Shown piece by piece: positions 38,600 to 48,265 of a stretch of 64,000 nucleotides of DNA (position 1 is the stretch's first letter; each line of letters starts with the position of its first letter). This DNA is from Psychrobacter sp. bablab_jr014 (GTDB taxonomy: Bacteria > Pseudomonadota > Gammaproteobacteria > Pseudomonadales > Moraxellaceae). The stretch lies in NCBI RefSeq assembly GCF_016464015.1, contig NZ_JACDXT010000017.1, positions 1 through 64,000 of the forward strand, given 5' to 3'. Under the pieces are notes generated by a model, which was not told where the DNA came from, made no database searches, and saw only the letters and a program-made list of their open reading frames with translations. A program made the translations under genes and the position numbers.

Positions 38600-38977
38600 A
38601 TGAAACTTAAATTACTTGCTCTAGCTGGTATCATGACTGCAACTATGGGCCTAACTGCCTGTGACAGCAACACCGAAAACGCTGCTGAAGACCTATCTGA
38701 CGCGCAAGAAGAAGTGCAAGACGCACAACAAGAGCTTGATGAAGCTGCTGCTGACGGCGAAGCAACTGCTGGCGCTGACGCGGCTGTAGCTGACGCTGAA
38801 GCAAACATCGCTGACGCTCAAGACGCTACTGCTACTACTGAAGTAGACGCAGAAGTTCCAGCTGACGGCGGCGCTACTGCTGACATCGACGCTGGCACTG
38901 ACGCTATGGACGCAGAAGCTGCTGACGCTGCTGACGCACCAGCTGATGCTACTACAGAGACCACTACTGCTCAGTAA
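38600..38977 (+). CDS. Acidic Ala/Asp-rich lipoprotein
   Basis: A 125-residue lipoprotein. The signal peptide MKLKLLALAGIMTATMGLTA ends at Cys21 (lipobox LTAC). Residues 25-55 are heptad-like (AAEDLSDAQEEVQDAQQELDEAAADGEA) and could form a short coiled coil. The rest is Ala/Asp/Glu/Thr with repeated ADGGA and DAADA units, encoded by many GCTGAC codon pairs. Asp22 after the Cys would, by the E. coli +2 rule, favour inner-membrane retention, but that rule may not hold here. GGAGATTAG lies 6 bp before ATG 38600. Function unknown; the composition parallels 13842-14309. Confidence 0.8.
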   Translation: MKLKLLALAGIMTATMGLTACDSNTENAAEDLSDAQEEVQDAQQELDEAAADGEATAGADAAVADAEANIADAQDATATTEVDAEVPADGGATADIDAGTDAMDAEAADAADAPADATTETTTAQ

Positions 38978-39006
38978 TTCTGACAGTCGGTATCTGATAG
39001 AAAGAA

Positions 39007-39031
39007 GGGAGCCTATTGGCTCTCTTTTTTT
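39007..39031 (+). terminator. Rho-independent terminator after the Ala/Asp-rich lipoprotein
   Basis: The stem GGGAGCC/GGCTCTC (39007-39013 with 39018-39024) has a four-base loop and is followed by seven T's. Confidence 0.85.
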
Positions 39032-39256
39032 ATGTCTGTATTTTAAAAAAACTGTTGTAAGCGGATATTTGACAGCCGAGCTATAGTATCCATATTTGAG
39101 CTACAAAAGTCATGATACTCACTACAAGAGTAACGCCATTCATCAATCTATAGGTAAGCAGACACGACAAAGCCCCATTGCATACGCTGAAGGCAGCAAC
39201 AGGGCATTAAAAATACAGAGAGGTTTAACGGTTACAATGAAGTTGCTTAAGACCCA

Positions 39257-39550
39257 TTAAGACAAGTGCTCATCCACTTTTTGACGGAACTTTTGTCCTG
39301 TCTTAAAAGTGACAACACGGCGCGCTGATACAGCAACTGCTTCACCTGTCTTCGGGTTGCGACCGGGACGGCTGTCTTTGTCTTTTAATTCAAAGTTACC
39401 AAATCCTGAAAGCTTCACTTCCCTACCGTCAATCAGACTTTCTGATAGCTCATCAAAAAAGCCTTCAACCAGACAGCGTCCTTCTTGACGGGTCAAGTTT
39501 AGATGGCTCATCAAATGCTCAATCATATCAGATTTGGTCAAAGTACTCAC
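39257..39550 (-). CDS. ihfA: Integration host factor subunit alpha
   Basis: A 97-residue DNA-bending protein that pairs with IhfB. LTKSDMIEHLMSHLNLTRQEGRCLVEGFFDELSESL forms the dimer core, the β-arm carries RPGRNPKTGEAVAVSARRVVTFKTGQKFRQKV, and the GFGNFELKDK turn is typical. Translation starts at a GTG with AGGAGA upstream. It follows pheT as in E. coli, but has its own extended -10 promoter in the 169-bp gap, so expression can be independent of pheST. Confidence 0.96.
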   Translation of the reverse strand: MSTLTKSDMIEHLMSHLNLTRQEGRCLVEGFFDELSESLIDGREVKLSGFGNFELKDKDSRPGRNPKTGEAVAVSARRVVTFKTGQKFRQKVDEHLS

Positions 39551-39687
39551 AGTACATCTCCTAGCCTAGGCGGGTAATTCACGGTCACATGATGTGGCGG
39601 TATGATAAGTGGGTCATACCACAAAAAACAGCCGATACCCAACCGCATAGACGACTTGGTATCAGCGATATTTATGGCATGATAGCC

Positions 39688-39696
39688 ATTATAACA
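39688..39696 (-). promoter_or_regulatory. Extended -10 promoter for ihfA
   Basis: On the minus strand the sequence TGTTATAAT is a perfect extended -10 element (TGnTATAAT). No good -35 is present 17 bp upstream, which fits this promoter class. It is about 140 bp before the ihfA start and just after the pheT stop. Confidence 0.55.
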
Positions 39697-39719
39697 TGAT
39701 GGTTATGGTTGTGGCAGCA

Positions 39720-42140
39720 TCAACTGTCGCGCAGTTGCACTTGGTGCGCTGTTGTCAGCGCTTTGATCACAGCGTCGGTGGCTTGTTTGATGGTGTCATC
39801 AGACAAGGTCTGGGTTTTGTCTTGCCAAATCAGCGCAAATGCTAGCGAGCGCTGCCCTTGAGGCACGTGTTCACCTTGATACACGTCAAACAAGAACACA
39901 TCGCTCAACAATGCGCCCGCCGCCTGACGGATGGTAGCTTGCAGCGTTTGCACACTGATTTGCTTATCGACAAGCACAGCAATGTCACGGCGTACTTGCG
40001 GGAACTTGCTTGGCGTAGTGATGGCGTGCATTTCGCGTGCCAAGTCGAGTAGCGGTGCCAATGCCAACTGAGCGACCCACGTGGTGGGTAAATCAAGCGC
40101 TTTGCTGGTGCTTGGGTGCAGTTGACCGAGCCAGCCGATATAAACATCATCCACATATAGCTTGGCGCTTTGACCAGGATGCAAAAAGTCCAAGTCAGCA
40201 CGCTCGTAACGTACGCGAGATGCATTAATATGTACAGGCAGCAGTTGCTCGACATCGTGCTTTAAATCAAAAAAGTCACTGCTGCGGTTTTGGTAGGCTT
40301 GCTCATCCCACACATCACCGACAGATACCAGCGCAAGGCTTGGCGTTTGTACCAGCTCACTGATTTTTTGTCCAACAAAGCTTAGACCGGTTTCAAAGAA
40401 GCGAATACGCGACTGCTGACGATTAAGGTTGTATTGCACACAAGGCAATAAGCTCGATAGCAAAGTACGGCGCATGACTGCCAAATCACTAGAAATCGGA
40501 TTTGCCAAGGCCAGCACCTCACCCAACGCCGCATCATCAATAATACTTTCAAGCTTGGCATCACTAAAGCTAAAGCTGATGGCTTCCATATAGCCGATGT
40601 CCACCAGCGCACGCTTCATATAATACGTCAAATCAGCAGTGTCGTCATAGTCCATGCTCACCTTTAGCGCAGGCAAGGCACTTGGAATATTATCGTAGCC
40701 ATAGATACGCGCAATCTCTTCAATCAAGTCTTCTTTGATGCTCATATCAAAGCGATAAGATGGCGGTGTGCATACCAGCGCGTCTGCTTGTGTTTCAACC
40801 GCAAAGCCCAATTGGGTTAAGATACGCTGCATGTCATCAGTAGCAATCTCAATGCCCAAGACGTCTTTGACTTTGGTAATCGGTAGCGTGATTGGCGCAC
40901 GCGTTGGCAAGTAGCCAAGCTGCTCAGTGACCACAGGGCTGCTGACCTGACCACCTGCCACACGGGTAATAATGTCTGCGGCACGCGCAAGCGCCAATGC
41001 GGGCAATTCAAAATCCACCCCACGCTCAAAGCGCTGTGACGCATCGGTATGTAAACCAAAGCGGCGCGCACGGCCTGCAATCGCGAGTGGTGCAAAAAAG
41101 GCACTCTCAAGTACGATGTTGGTGGTACTGTCTGAAATACTGCCACGCTTAGCACCCATAATGCCTGCCAGCGCTAAAATACCTTTGTCATCCGCAATCA
41201 CCAGCTCATCGCCCGTTAGGGTCACGCTTTGGTCATTTAATAAAGTGACTTGCTCGCCCGCTGTTGCCAAGCGCACTTTGATATCACCCTCGATGCAATC
41301 GGCATCAAAGGCATGCAGCGGTTGACCCAGCTCAAGCAGCACATAGTTGGTCACATCGACCAAAAAGTTATGGCTACGCAGACCTGAATGCAACAAGGCA
41401 TCTTGTAGCCATTTTGGTGTTGGGATACTGCGATCAATGCCGTTAATACGCTGTAACAAATAACGTGGACACGCCTCATCTGCGCTTAAACTAACACTTG
41501 GCGCACTGATAGCATCGCTATGTGCTTCTAGCGCATCAGGAATTCTTGGTGCTTGTGTGTCCAGGGCATTAATCACCGCAAGCTCGCGCGCAATACCGCG
41601 CACACTAAAACAGTCGCCACGGTTTGGCGTGATAGAAATATCTAGGATTTGATTGTCTAGACCCAAATACTCGCGAATGTCCACACCAACAGGCGCGTCC
41701 GCAGGCAGCTCAAGCAGACCGTCAACCTCATCAACCAAGTCAATCTCTGAAGCACCGCACAGCATACCGTGCGATGCCACACCGCGTAGCTTACCTTTTT
41801 TAATCTTAAAACCCGCTTTACCATTACTGGCGTCATCGCTTGGTAATACCGCGCCGATGGTCGCTACGGGCGCTTTTATGCCCACATGGACATTGGGCGC
41901 GCCGCAGACGATTTGTAACGGCTCATCACTGCCGATATTAACTTTGGTCACGCGCAATTTGTCGGCGTCAGGATGCGGCTCAACGTCAATCACTTCACCG
42001 ACGACCACACCACTAAACGCACGCGCCACACTATAGCGATCGTCAATCTCAAGACCCGCCATGGTCAGCTGCTCAGCAAGTGCTGCACTGCTGATAGCAG
42101 GATTTACCCATTGACGTAGCCACTGTTCGCTGATTTTCAT
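39720..42140 (-). CDS. pheT: Phenylalanine--tRNA ligase beta subunit
   Basis: An 806-residue subunit of the heterotetrameric synthetase; E. coli PheT is 795. The N-terminal EMAP/tRNA-binding domain (about 40-155; HPDADKLRVTKVNIG and IVCGAPNV) precedes the B3/B4 editing domain (about 210-380), B5 (about 405-475; KVKDVLGIEI), the inactive catalytic-like core, and the C-terminal FDX-ACB domain (about 712-805; PSKFPQVRRDIAVLV). All domains are complete. It lies 85 bp downstream of pheS and is probably cotranscribed. Confidence 0.97.
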   Translation of the reverse strand: MKISEQWLRQWVNPAISSAALAEQLTMAGLEIDDRYSVARAFSGVVVGEVIDVEPHPDADKLRVTKVNIGSDEPLQIVCGAPNVHVGIKAPVATIGAVLPSDDASNGKAGFKIKKGKLRGVASHGMLCGASEIDLVDEVDGLLELPADAPVGVDIREYLGLDNQILDISITPNRGDCFSVRGIARELAVINALDTQAPRIPDALEAHSDAISAPSVSLSADEACPRYLLQRINGIDRSIPTPKWLQDALLHSGLRSHNFLVDVTNYVLLELGQPLHAFDADCIEGDIKVRLATAGEQVTLLNDQSVTLTGDELVIADDKGILALAGIMGAKRGSISDSTTNIVLESAFFAPLAIAGRARRFGLHTDASQRFERGVDFELPALALARAADIITRVAGGQVSSPVVTEQLGYLPTRAPITLPITKVKDVLGIEIATDDMQRILTQLGFAVETQADALVCTPPSYRFDMSIKEDLIEEIARIYGYDNIPSALPALKVSMDYDDTADLTYYMKRALVDIGYMEAISFSFSDAKLESIIDDAALGEVLALANPISSDLAVMRRTLLSSLLPCVQYNLNRQQSRIRFFETGLSFVGQKISELVQTPSLALVSVGDVWDEQAYQNRSSDFFDLKHDVEQLLPVHINASRVRYERADLDFLHPGQSAKLYVDDVYIGWLGQLHPSTSKALDLPTTWVAQLALAPLLDLAREMHAITTPSKFPQVRRDIAVLVDKQISVQTLQATIRQAAGALLSDVFLFDVYQGEHVPQGQRSLAFALIWQDKTQTLSDDTIKQATDAVIKALTTAHQVQLRDS

Positions 42141-42225
42141 AACTGTCTCGAATCAAAATATCAAAATAGAGGTGATAAGACGGGATAGCCTTATCTACGA
42201 ATCAAAATACTGAGGACTTTTCAAT

Positions 42226-43343
<1,118 letters not shown>

Positions 43344-43446
43344 ACCATTTACCATGCCCTTGTTAGCGCGGCTTGAAGATACCGTGATGATGAGCAAACG
43401 CTCAGTCTATCATCAATCGGTTTTCGGTACACGGTTTGCAACCACA

Positions 43447-43480
43447 TAAAAAAAGCCACCGACGAGCGGTAGCCTTTTTT
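43447..43480 (-). terminator. Terminator between rplT and pheS (possible attenuator)
   Basis: On the minus strand GCTACCG pairs with CGGTGGC (43467-43473 with 43455-43461, one G-U) around a five-base loop and is followed by seven T's. It ends rpmI-rplT. In E. coli an attenuator with the PheM leader peptide occupies this place; no Phe-rich reading frame was found here. Confidence 0.85.
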
Positions 43481-43515
43481 AATCAGTAGCTAAAACACGC
43501 CTGAGCGTTATTGTC

Positions 43516-43872
43516 TTAGGCCAGCTGAGCTTTTGCTTTTTCAACCAACGCGCCAAAAGCAGCAGCATCGTGCATAGCGATGTCAGCAAGAACGCGACGA
43601 TCGATTTCGATGTTTGCTTTTTTAAGACCGTTAATAAAGCGGCTGTAGCTTAGACCGTTAACACGTGCGCCAGCATTGATACGTGCAATCCATAGACGAC
43701 GGAAAGTACGTTTTTTGTTGCGACGGTCGCGGTAGGCGTACTGACCAGCTTTGGTTACCGCTTGTACTGCTACGCGGTAGACGCGTGAACGAGCGCCGTA
43801 GTAGCCTTTAGCACGTTTTAGGATGTTTTTGTGACGGCGATTTGCCTGTACACCACGTTTTACACGGGCCAT
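43516..43872 (-). CDS. rplT: 50S ribosomal protein L20
   Basis: 118 residues, the usual length. [33 protein letters not shown] is the conserved basic N-terminus that binds 23S r[17 protein letters not shown] and [27 protein letters not shown] are equally typical. L20 is also known as a translational repressor of its own operon. It lies 47 bp after rpmI, with a TTGGAGTAA ribosome-binding site. Confidence 0.98.
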   Translation of the reverse strand: MARVKRGVQANRRHKNILKRAKGYYGARSRVYRVAVQAVTKAGQYAYRDRRNKKRTFRRLWIARINAGARVNGLSYSRFINGLKKANIEIDRRVLADIAMHDAAAFGALVEKAKAQLA

Positions 43873-43919
43873 AATTTACTCCAAGATAAATAGTTAAGAT
43901 TCAGAAAAATGCGTGTCGA

Positions 43920-44117
43920 TTAGATGTATGGGCACATACGACGAATAGCTGCTTCGTCAGACTTGTGTACCATCTTCAGACCGCGCAATTGGCGAATACG
44001 CTTAGCTGATTTCTTGGTCAAGATATGGCTCTTGAATGCTTGCTTGTGCTTAAAGCCAGTCGCTGTTTTTTTGAAGCGTTTGGCAGCGCCACGCTTGGTT
44101 TTCATCTTCACTTTCAT
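43920..44117 (-). CDS. rpmI: 50S ribosomal protein L35
   Basis: 65 residues from ATG 44117, matching the normal L35 length; longer in-frame extensions to 44228 are leader sequence. [37 protein letters not shown] is the family consensus. GAGG lies 9 bp upstream of the ATG. It is first in the operon here: infC and thrS, which usually precede it, are absent from this locus. Confidence 0.97.
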   Translation of the reverse strand: MKVKMKTKRGAAKRFKKTATGFKHKQAFKSHILTKKSAKRIRQLRGLKMVHKSDEAAIRRMCPYI

Positions 44118-44251
44118 GTGAGTTGCCTCTTTGTCTTTGTTGTCGTTTGATCGGCTGACGCCCATCAAACCAGACAGATAAAGTAAGAACCTGTTCGTCA
44201 GAGCCTTATCTGGATAATCACCAGACACTCTGCCTTGAGGTGGGAGGCGCT

Positions 44252-44281
44252 ATTTTAGCAGAAGTCTTTGTCATTTGCCAA
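44252..44281 (-). promoter_or_regulatory. Promoter for rpmI-rplT
   Basis: Minus strand TTGGCA (44276-44281) and TAAAAT (44252-44257) with an 18-bp spacer and a GC-rich discriminator, as in stringently controlled promoters. The leader to the rpmI ATG is about 130 nt and could fold for L20 autoregulation. Confidence 0.6.
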
Positions 44282-44802
44282 GCGGCGTTTGCTCGATAGG
44301 CAATAAAACATCGCTATAAAAGCGTAACTTGCTCATCGCCGTGTTTTGGACGGTTTGCGCCATAACAACGCCCGCCTATTTCCTTACATTTATTGTGACT
44401 ATTAGAAAAAGCCGCTCATGCTAATCATCGACATTTTTTAATTATTTGTTTTTACCCTTATCATAAAAACAATCTTTATAAGATGCCTAGGTATGGATGT
44501 CTCTAGACACGATTTGCAATCGCTTTTTTCCTAGAAAGCAATGCGTTGACATAAAATGGATAATAGAATATTACCATTTGTCCCAAAATTGATTGAAACC
44601 AAATACAAGCTATGCTTTAGTAAGTATGATGCTAAAACTGAGTTTAGCGCTAATATGTTAATCACAAGACAGTAAGAATCATCATCGCTAATATCTTTAT
44701 TTTAGTTGACAGTTTTTATGAAATGGCAGTTGTACTTTTTGGTATGTCCTATTATGCTGCCACATTCGCTTGAGCCACCACATATCATTGCAGGAGACAA
44801 CG
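44282..44802. other. AT-rich divergent spacer between rpmI and the thioesterase gene
   Basis: A 521-bp region without a supported gene. A plausible rightward promoter is TTGACA (44546-44551) with TATTAC (44569-44574), spacer 17, which would give a leader of about 220 nt before the TTG start at 44803 or a separate small RNA. No infC remnant was recognised. Confidence 0.4.
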
Positions 44803-45246
44803 TTGATACATCAAGATCTGACGTTTGATAGCAGGGTGTTTGTCTTTGAGACCGTCATGCGTGTGCGCAATACTGAGATTGACAGCACTCAGTATCTCAC
44901 CCTTGAGGCATTGACCGCACAGCTTTCTGAGGCGCGCGCCCGTTTTTTATACTCTAAAGGCATAAAGGAGATGAACGCTGAGTACCAAGGTCTTTTGACA
45001 GACAATATTCAGTTGGCCGTTAGTAGCCGCGTGCGCGCGCGCGAGGAGCTGCTCTTTGAAGTGGGCGTAGAGTCTCTTGATGACAACGGCGGACAAATTG
45101 CGATCAAAGTGACACGGATGTATGACGGCTCATTGGTCGCTCAGGCGCGTATGCACTTTATTAATTACGATTATCGCTTGAATCGCACGGTTTCAATGAA
45201 TGAGCTCATAAAAGAAGCGCTTGAGCCGCAACCGTTTGAGCTGTAA
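44803..45246 (+). CDS. Hot-dog fold acyl-CoA thioesterase-like protein
   Basis: A 147-residue protein of the 4HBT/YbgC-like hot-dog superfamily: FETVMRVRNTEIDSTQYLTLEALTAQLSEARARFLY and the strand pattern LAVSSRVRAREELLFEVGVESL and QIAIKVTRMYDGSLVAQARMHFINYD fit a thioesterase fold. The start is an unusual TTG: AGGAG lies exactly 6 bp before 44803, while the first TTG of the frame (44770) lacks a site. No membrane segment. Substrate unknown. Confidence 0.72.
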   Translation: MIHQDLTFDSRVFVFETVMRVRNTEIDSTQYLTLEALTAQLSEARARFLYSKGIKEMNAEYQGLLTDNIQLAVSSRVRAREELLFEVGVESLDDNGGQIAIKVTRMYDGSLVAQARMHFINYDYRLNRTVSMNELIKEALEPQPFEL

Positions 45247-45335
45247 TAAACTACATGCTATCTTTAAAGCTGTTTTTCGTGCAGGTGCTATAGCGCGCTG
45301 TACGGTTCTTCGACTTTATATAAGATGGCATACTG

Positions 45336-46163
45336 ATGATGACAGCACCTGCTTGGCTCGATAACGTAAGTTTTAATGCTGATGGCCTGATTCCTGCGAT
45401 TGCTCAAGATAAGCAGTCAGGACGTGTTTTAATGATGGCTTGGATGAATGCAGAAGCGCTGACGCTCACCGCTGAGCGCAAAGAGGCCATTTATTTTTCG
45501 CGCTCACGCAGTCGCTTGTGGCATAAAGGCGAAACCTCAGGGCATACGCAGCAGGTGCATGACATTTATCTTGATTGTGATGCCGATGTCATTATTTTAA
45601 CCGTCACGCAGATTGGCGGTATTGCCTGTCACACAGGGCGCGAGTCTTGCTTTTATCGCCGCCTAGATACCGATAGCGACACGCCTACGTGGGAAAGTGT
45701 CGATCCTGTCTTAAAAGACCCAAACGATATTTATAATACTTCTACCGCTACAGAGACGCACACCGCCACGCCTGAAACAACACACGCAAAAGCCCATTCT
45801 GACACGCATTCTAGCGACCATACCGCGATATTAACCGAGCTGGACGCCGTACTTGCCGAGCGTAAAGCCGCCGACCCTGATAGCTCGTATGTTGCAAGCC
45901 TCTATGCTAAAGGGTTAAATAAAATACTCGAAAAAGTCGGTGAAGAGAGTGTCGAGAGCATCATTGCTGCCAAAGACCTCGCTGCCAATAAAGACGATAG
46001 CGATGCCCGCCATGAGCTGATTTATGAAACGGCGGATGTGTGGTTTCATAGTCTGGTTGCCATATCTTGGTTTGATATCCCATCAGATGCGGTCTTAAAT
46101 GAGCTGGCACGCCGCTTTGGTTTGTCAGGTATTGAGGAAAAGGCAGCACGCAGCAAAGGTTAA
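45336..46163 (+). CDS. hisIE: Bifunctional phosphoribosyl-AMP cyclohydrolase / phosphoribosyl-ATP diphosphatase
   Basis: Catalyses steps 2 and 3 of histidine biosynthesis. The HisI domain (about 1-120) shows [28 protein letters not shown] and the zinc cysteines in [13 protein letters not shown]. The HisE domain (about 163-270) shows [17 protein letters not shown] and [13 protein letters not shown]. Between them is a 40-residue Thr/His/Ala/Glu linker ([20 protein letters not shown]), which makes the protein 275 residues against 203 in E. coli. Two adjacent ATGs (45336 and 45339) are possible. tatABC follow, as in Pseudomonas, where hisI-hisE-tat genes are neighbours. Confidence 0.93.
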   Translation: MMTAPAWLDNVSFNADGLIPAIAQDKQSGRVLMMAWMNAEALTLTAERKEAIYFSRSRSRLWHKGETSGHTQQVHDIYLDCDADVIILTVTQIGGIACHTGRESCFYRRLDTDSDTPTWESVDPVLKDPNDIYNTSTATETHTATPETTHAKAHSDTHSSDHTAILTELDAVLAERKAADPDSSYVASLYAKGLNKILEKVGEESVESIIAAKDLAANKDDSDARHELIYETADVWFHSLVAISWFDIPSDAVLNELARRFGLSGIEEKAARSKG

Positions 46164-46266
46164 GTGTTTGACTTCTTAGCTTTTTATGGCGAAATGGTTC
46201 AACTTATCCATTCCTATTTACCCCTCAAGCACGTTATAATACCCCAAATTGTTTATAGCATGGCAC

Positions 46267-46301
46267 AGGCGATTATTTTTACGAATAATCGCCTATATTT
46301 T
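46267..46301 (+). terminator. Terminator-like hairpin between hisIE and tatA
   Basis: A perfect 11-bp stem AGGCGATTATT/AATAATCGCCT (46267-46277 with 46284-46294) with a six-base loop is followed by ATATTTTCT. The T tract is interrupted, so termination may be partial and tatABC may receive read-through. Confidence 0.5.
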
Positions 46302-46404
46302 CTGCAATACATAAAACCTTCACATTTACAGGTTAAGATGCGGCGGATAAGCAAAAGGTGCTAAAATAGACAGCACGTCTCCTCAAGACATAAGGATACC
46401 CATT

Positions 46405-46653
46405 ATGGGCAGTTTTTCTATTACGCATTGGCTGATTCTATTGGTTGTCGTGGTGGTGGTATTTGGTACTTCCAAACTCAAGAATGCAGGCAAAGATTTG
46501 GGCGGTGCGGTCAAAGGCTTTAAAGATGCGGTAAAAGACGAGCAAACCGAGCATGCCAACAAGCAACGTGTGCTTGATCATGAGCAGCGCGCCACTAAGT
46601 CGTCTATTGATGATGCCGAAATCAGCACAGATAAAGACAAGCATAGCGTATAG
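46405..46653 (+). CDS. tatA: Sec-independent protein translocase TatA
   Basis: 82 residues. One N-terminal transmembrane helix ([21 protein letters not shown], 1-21) is followed by the hinge [27 protein letters not shown] and a charged tail. TatA multimers form the pore for folded, twin-Arg-signal proteins. The first gene of tatABC, it has AAGGATA upstream and lies 71 bp before tatB. Confidence 0.95.
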   Translation: MGSFSITHWLILLVVVVVVFGTSKLKNAGKDLGGAVKGFKDAVKDEQTEHANKQRVLDHEQRATKSSIDDAEISTDKDKHSV

Positions 46654-46724
46654 TTGACGAGAGCGCAGGCGGATATTTTTGATGGCTGATCTTTTTTTAT
46701 CGTTAATAGCGGTATTGGACGCTT

Positions 46725-47315
46725 ATGTTTGATATTGGATTCTCTGAGCTGTTGCTGTTCGGCGTGATTGCGCTTATTGTGCTGGGTCCAGAAAAGCTGC
46801 CACAAGCAGCGCGCACCGCAGGTCAGTGGTACGCCAAGATTCGCCGTACGGTCACCACGCTGCAATCTGAGATTGAAGCCGAGCTGGACTTGGCAGAGAC
46901 GCGCAAGCAAATGCAAGACGAGCTGGCAAAGATTCGCCAAACCGAAGCACAAATGCAGCAAGAAATCGCCGCCATGCGCAGTAATATGCAAGAATTAAAA
47001 CAGTCGGCTCATACCACCACGGGCGCAACGACTGCTAACCAAAGCACATCACAAGCAAACACCGCTGCCGCGGCTGCCGATATAAATACCGCTATCGATG
47101 ATGACACTTCAGCAGATGACTTAGCAAAAGACAATACTGTTGTCGATGTACCGATTATGACCCGCCCATGGGAAAATATGTGGTTTTATTTAGGCGCTTA
47201 TGACAAAGCGCGCCGCCTACCTCCTGCCCCGCGCATGCCCAACTATCAAGCCGATACCCTGCTATACACCCACCAGCAGCCTGCTGCCAGCACCACGCCT
47301 CAGGAGGCATCATGA
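46725..47315 (+). CDS. tatB: Sec-independent protein translocase TatB
   Basis: 196 residues. MFDIGFSELLLFGVIALIVLGPEKLPQAARTAGQW is the TatB helix and amphipathic region; Glu8 and the LGPEKLP hinge are conserved. A long coiled coil (about 45-95) follows, then an Ala/Thr/Asp-rich linker, and a C-terminal block MTRPWENMWFYLGAYDKARRLPPAPRMPNY that looks conserved. TatB with TatC recognises the signal peptide. Its stop overlaps the tatC start by four bases (ATGA). Confidence 0.95.
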   Translation: MFDIGFSELLLFGVIALIVLGPEKLPQAARTAGQWYAKIRRTVTTLQSEIEAELDLAETRKQMQDELAKIRQTEAQMQQEIAAMRSNMQELKQSAHTTTGATTANQSTSQANTAAAAADINTAIDDDTSADDLAKDNTVVDVPIMTRPWENMWFYLGAYDKARRLPPAPRMPNYQADTLLYTHQQPAASTTPQEAS

Positions 47316-48145
47316 GCCTACTCAAGCGTAAACCTGACGATAAACTCAATACTGAAAAAGACCAGCCAGCGGCGACAGACGCTATTTCTGAAGCGCTTGG
47401 CGACATGCCCATCACTGAGCATTTGATTGAGCTGCGTGCGCATTTGATTAAGATTTGCGTGGCGATATTGGTGGTGTTTTTGGGACTGGTGGGCTTTTCG
47501 CGCAAGCTGTATGATATTTTGTCCGAGCCATTGGTAGCACAGCTGCCTGCCAATGCCACCATGATTGCGACAGATATCACGTCCAACTTTATGGCGCCCA
47601 TTCGCTTGACCGTATTTGTGGCGGCGTTTATAGCGATGCCGTATATTTTGTATCAGATTTGGTCGTTTGTCGCACCAGGGCTGTATCGTAAAGAAAAACG
47701 CATTGCCATCCCTGTGTTGATATCGTCCATTGGGCTGTTTTATGCAGGCGTGGCGTTTGCCTATTTTGTGGTATTAAAAGGCGTGCTGAAGTTTTTTATC
47801 ACCTTTGCCCCGCAAAATGTGATTCCGATGACCGATATCGACAGCTATCTGAGCTTTGCCATGAAGCTGTTTATGGTCTTTGGCTTAACCTTCGAAATCC
47901 CTGTCGTTACGTTGCTGTTGATATTGGTCGGCATCGTCTCCATTGAGAGTCTCAAGGACAAGCGGCGCTATATCATCGTTGGCTGCTTTGCGGTCGCAGC
48001 GGTGGTGACACCACCCGATGGCGTATCGATGCTGATGCTCGCCATTCCGATGTGGCTGCTGTTTGAGCTGGGGCTGATATTGGCAGCGCTTTTGATTACC
48101 AAGCGCACTGACAGCGACGCCCTGCCAGCACAGACCGACCGCTGA
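47312..48145 (+). CDS. tatC: Sec-independent protein translocase TatC
   Basis: 277 residues with six transmembrane helices. The N-terminal amphipathic MPITEHLIELRAHLIKI, the FMAPIRLTVFVAAFIAMPYILYQIWSFVAPGLYRKEKR loop and ALLITKRTD near the end are typical. TatC is the core receptor for twin-Arg signals. The first 30 residues are polar and variable. A GGAGG ribosome-binding site lies inside the end of tatB, and translation is coupled to tatB by the ATGA overlap. Confidence 0.97.
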   Translation: MSLLKRKPDDKLNTEKDQPAATDAISEALGDMPITEHLIELRAHLIKICVAILVVFLGLVGFSRKLYDILSEPLVAQLPANATMIATDITSNFMAPIRLTVFVAAFIAMPYILYQIWSFVAPGLYRKEKRIAIPVLISSIGLFYAGVAFAYFVVLKGVLKFFITFAPQNVIPMTDIDSYLSFAMKLFMVFGLTFEIPVVTLLLILVGIVSIESLKDKRRYIIVGCFAVAAVVTPPDGVSMLMLAIPMWLLFELGLILAALLITKRTDSDALPAQTDR

Positions 48146-48265
48146 TTCTCTTCTTTTCTTACTCACCTCCTTGCGCTTGTCATGACGGTACGAGTATGGG
48201 CCATACGCCTATATTTGTGTGCTGCGGACAGTCGCCTGCGGGTCTTTTGCTGTTAGGTTCTGACT

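Noticed and set aside
46164-46364. 66-codon frame following the hisIE stop
   Set aside because: It begins directly after the stop codon with GTG, lacks a ribosome-binding site and contains the terminator-like hairpin.
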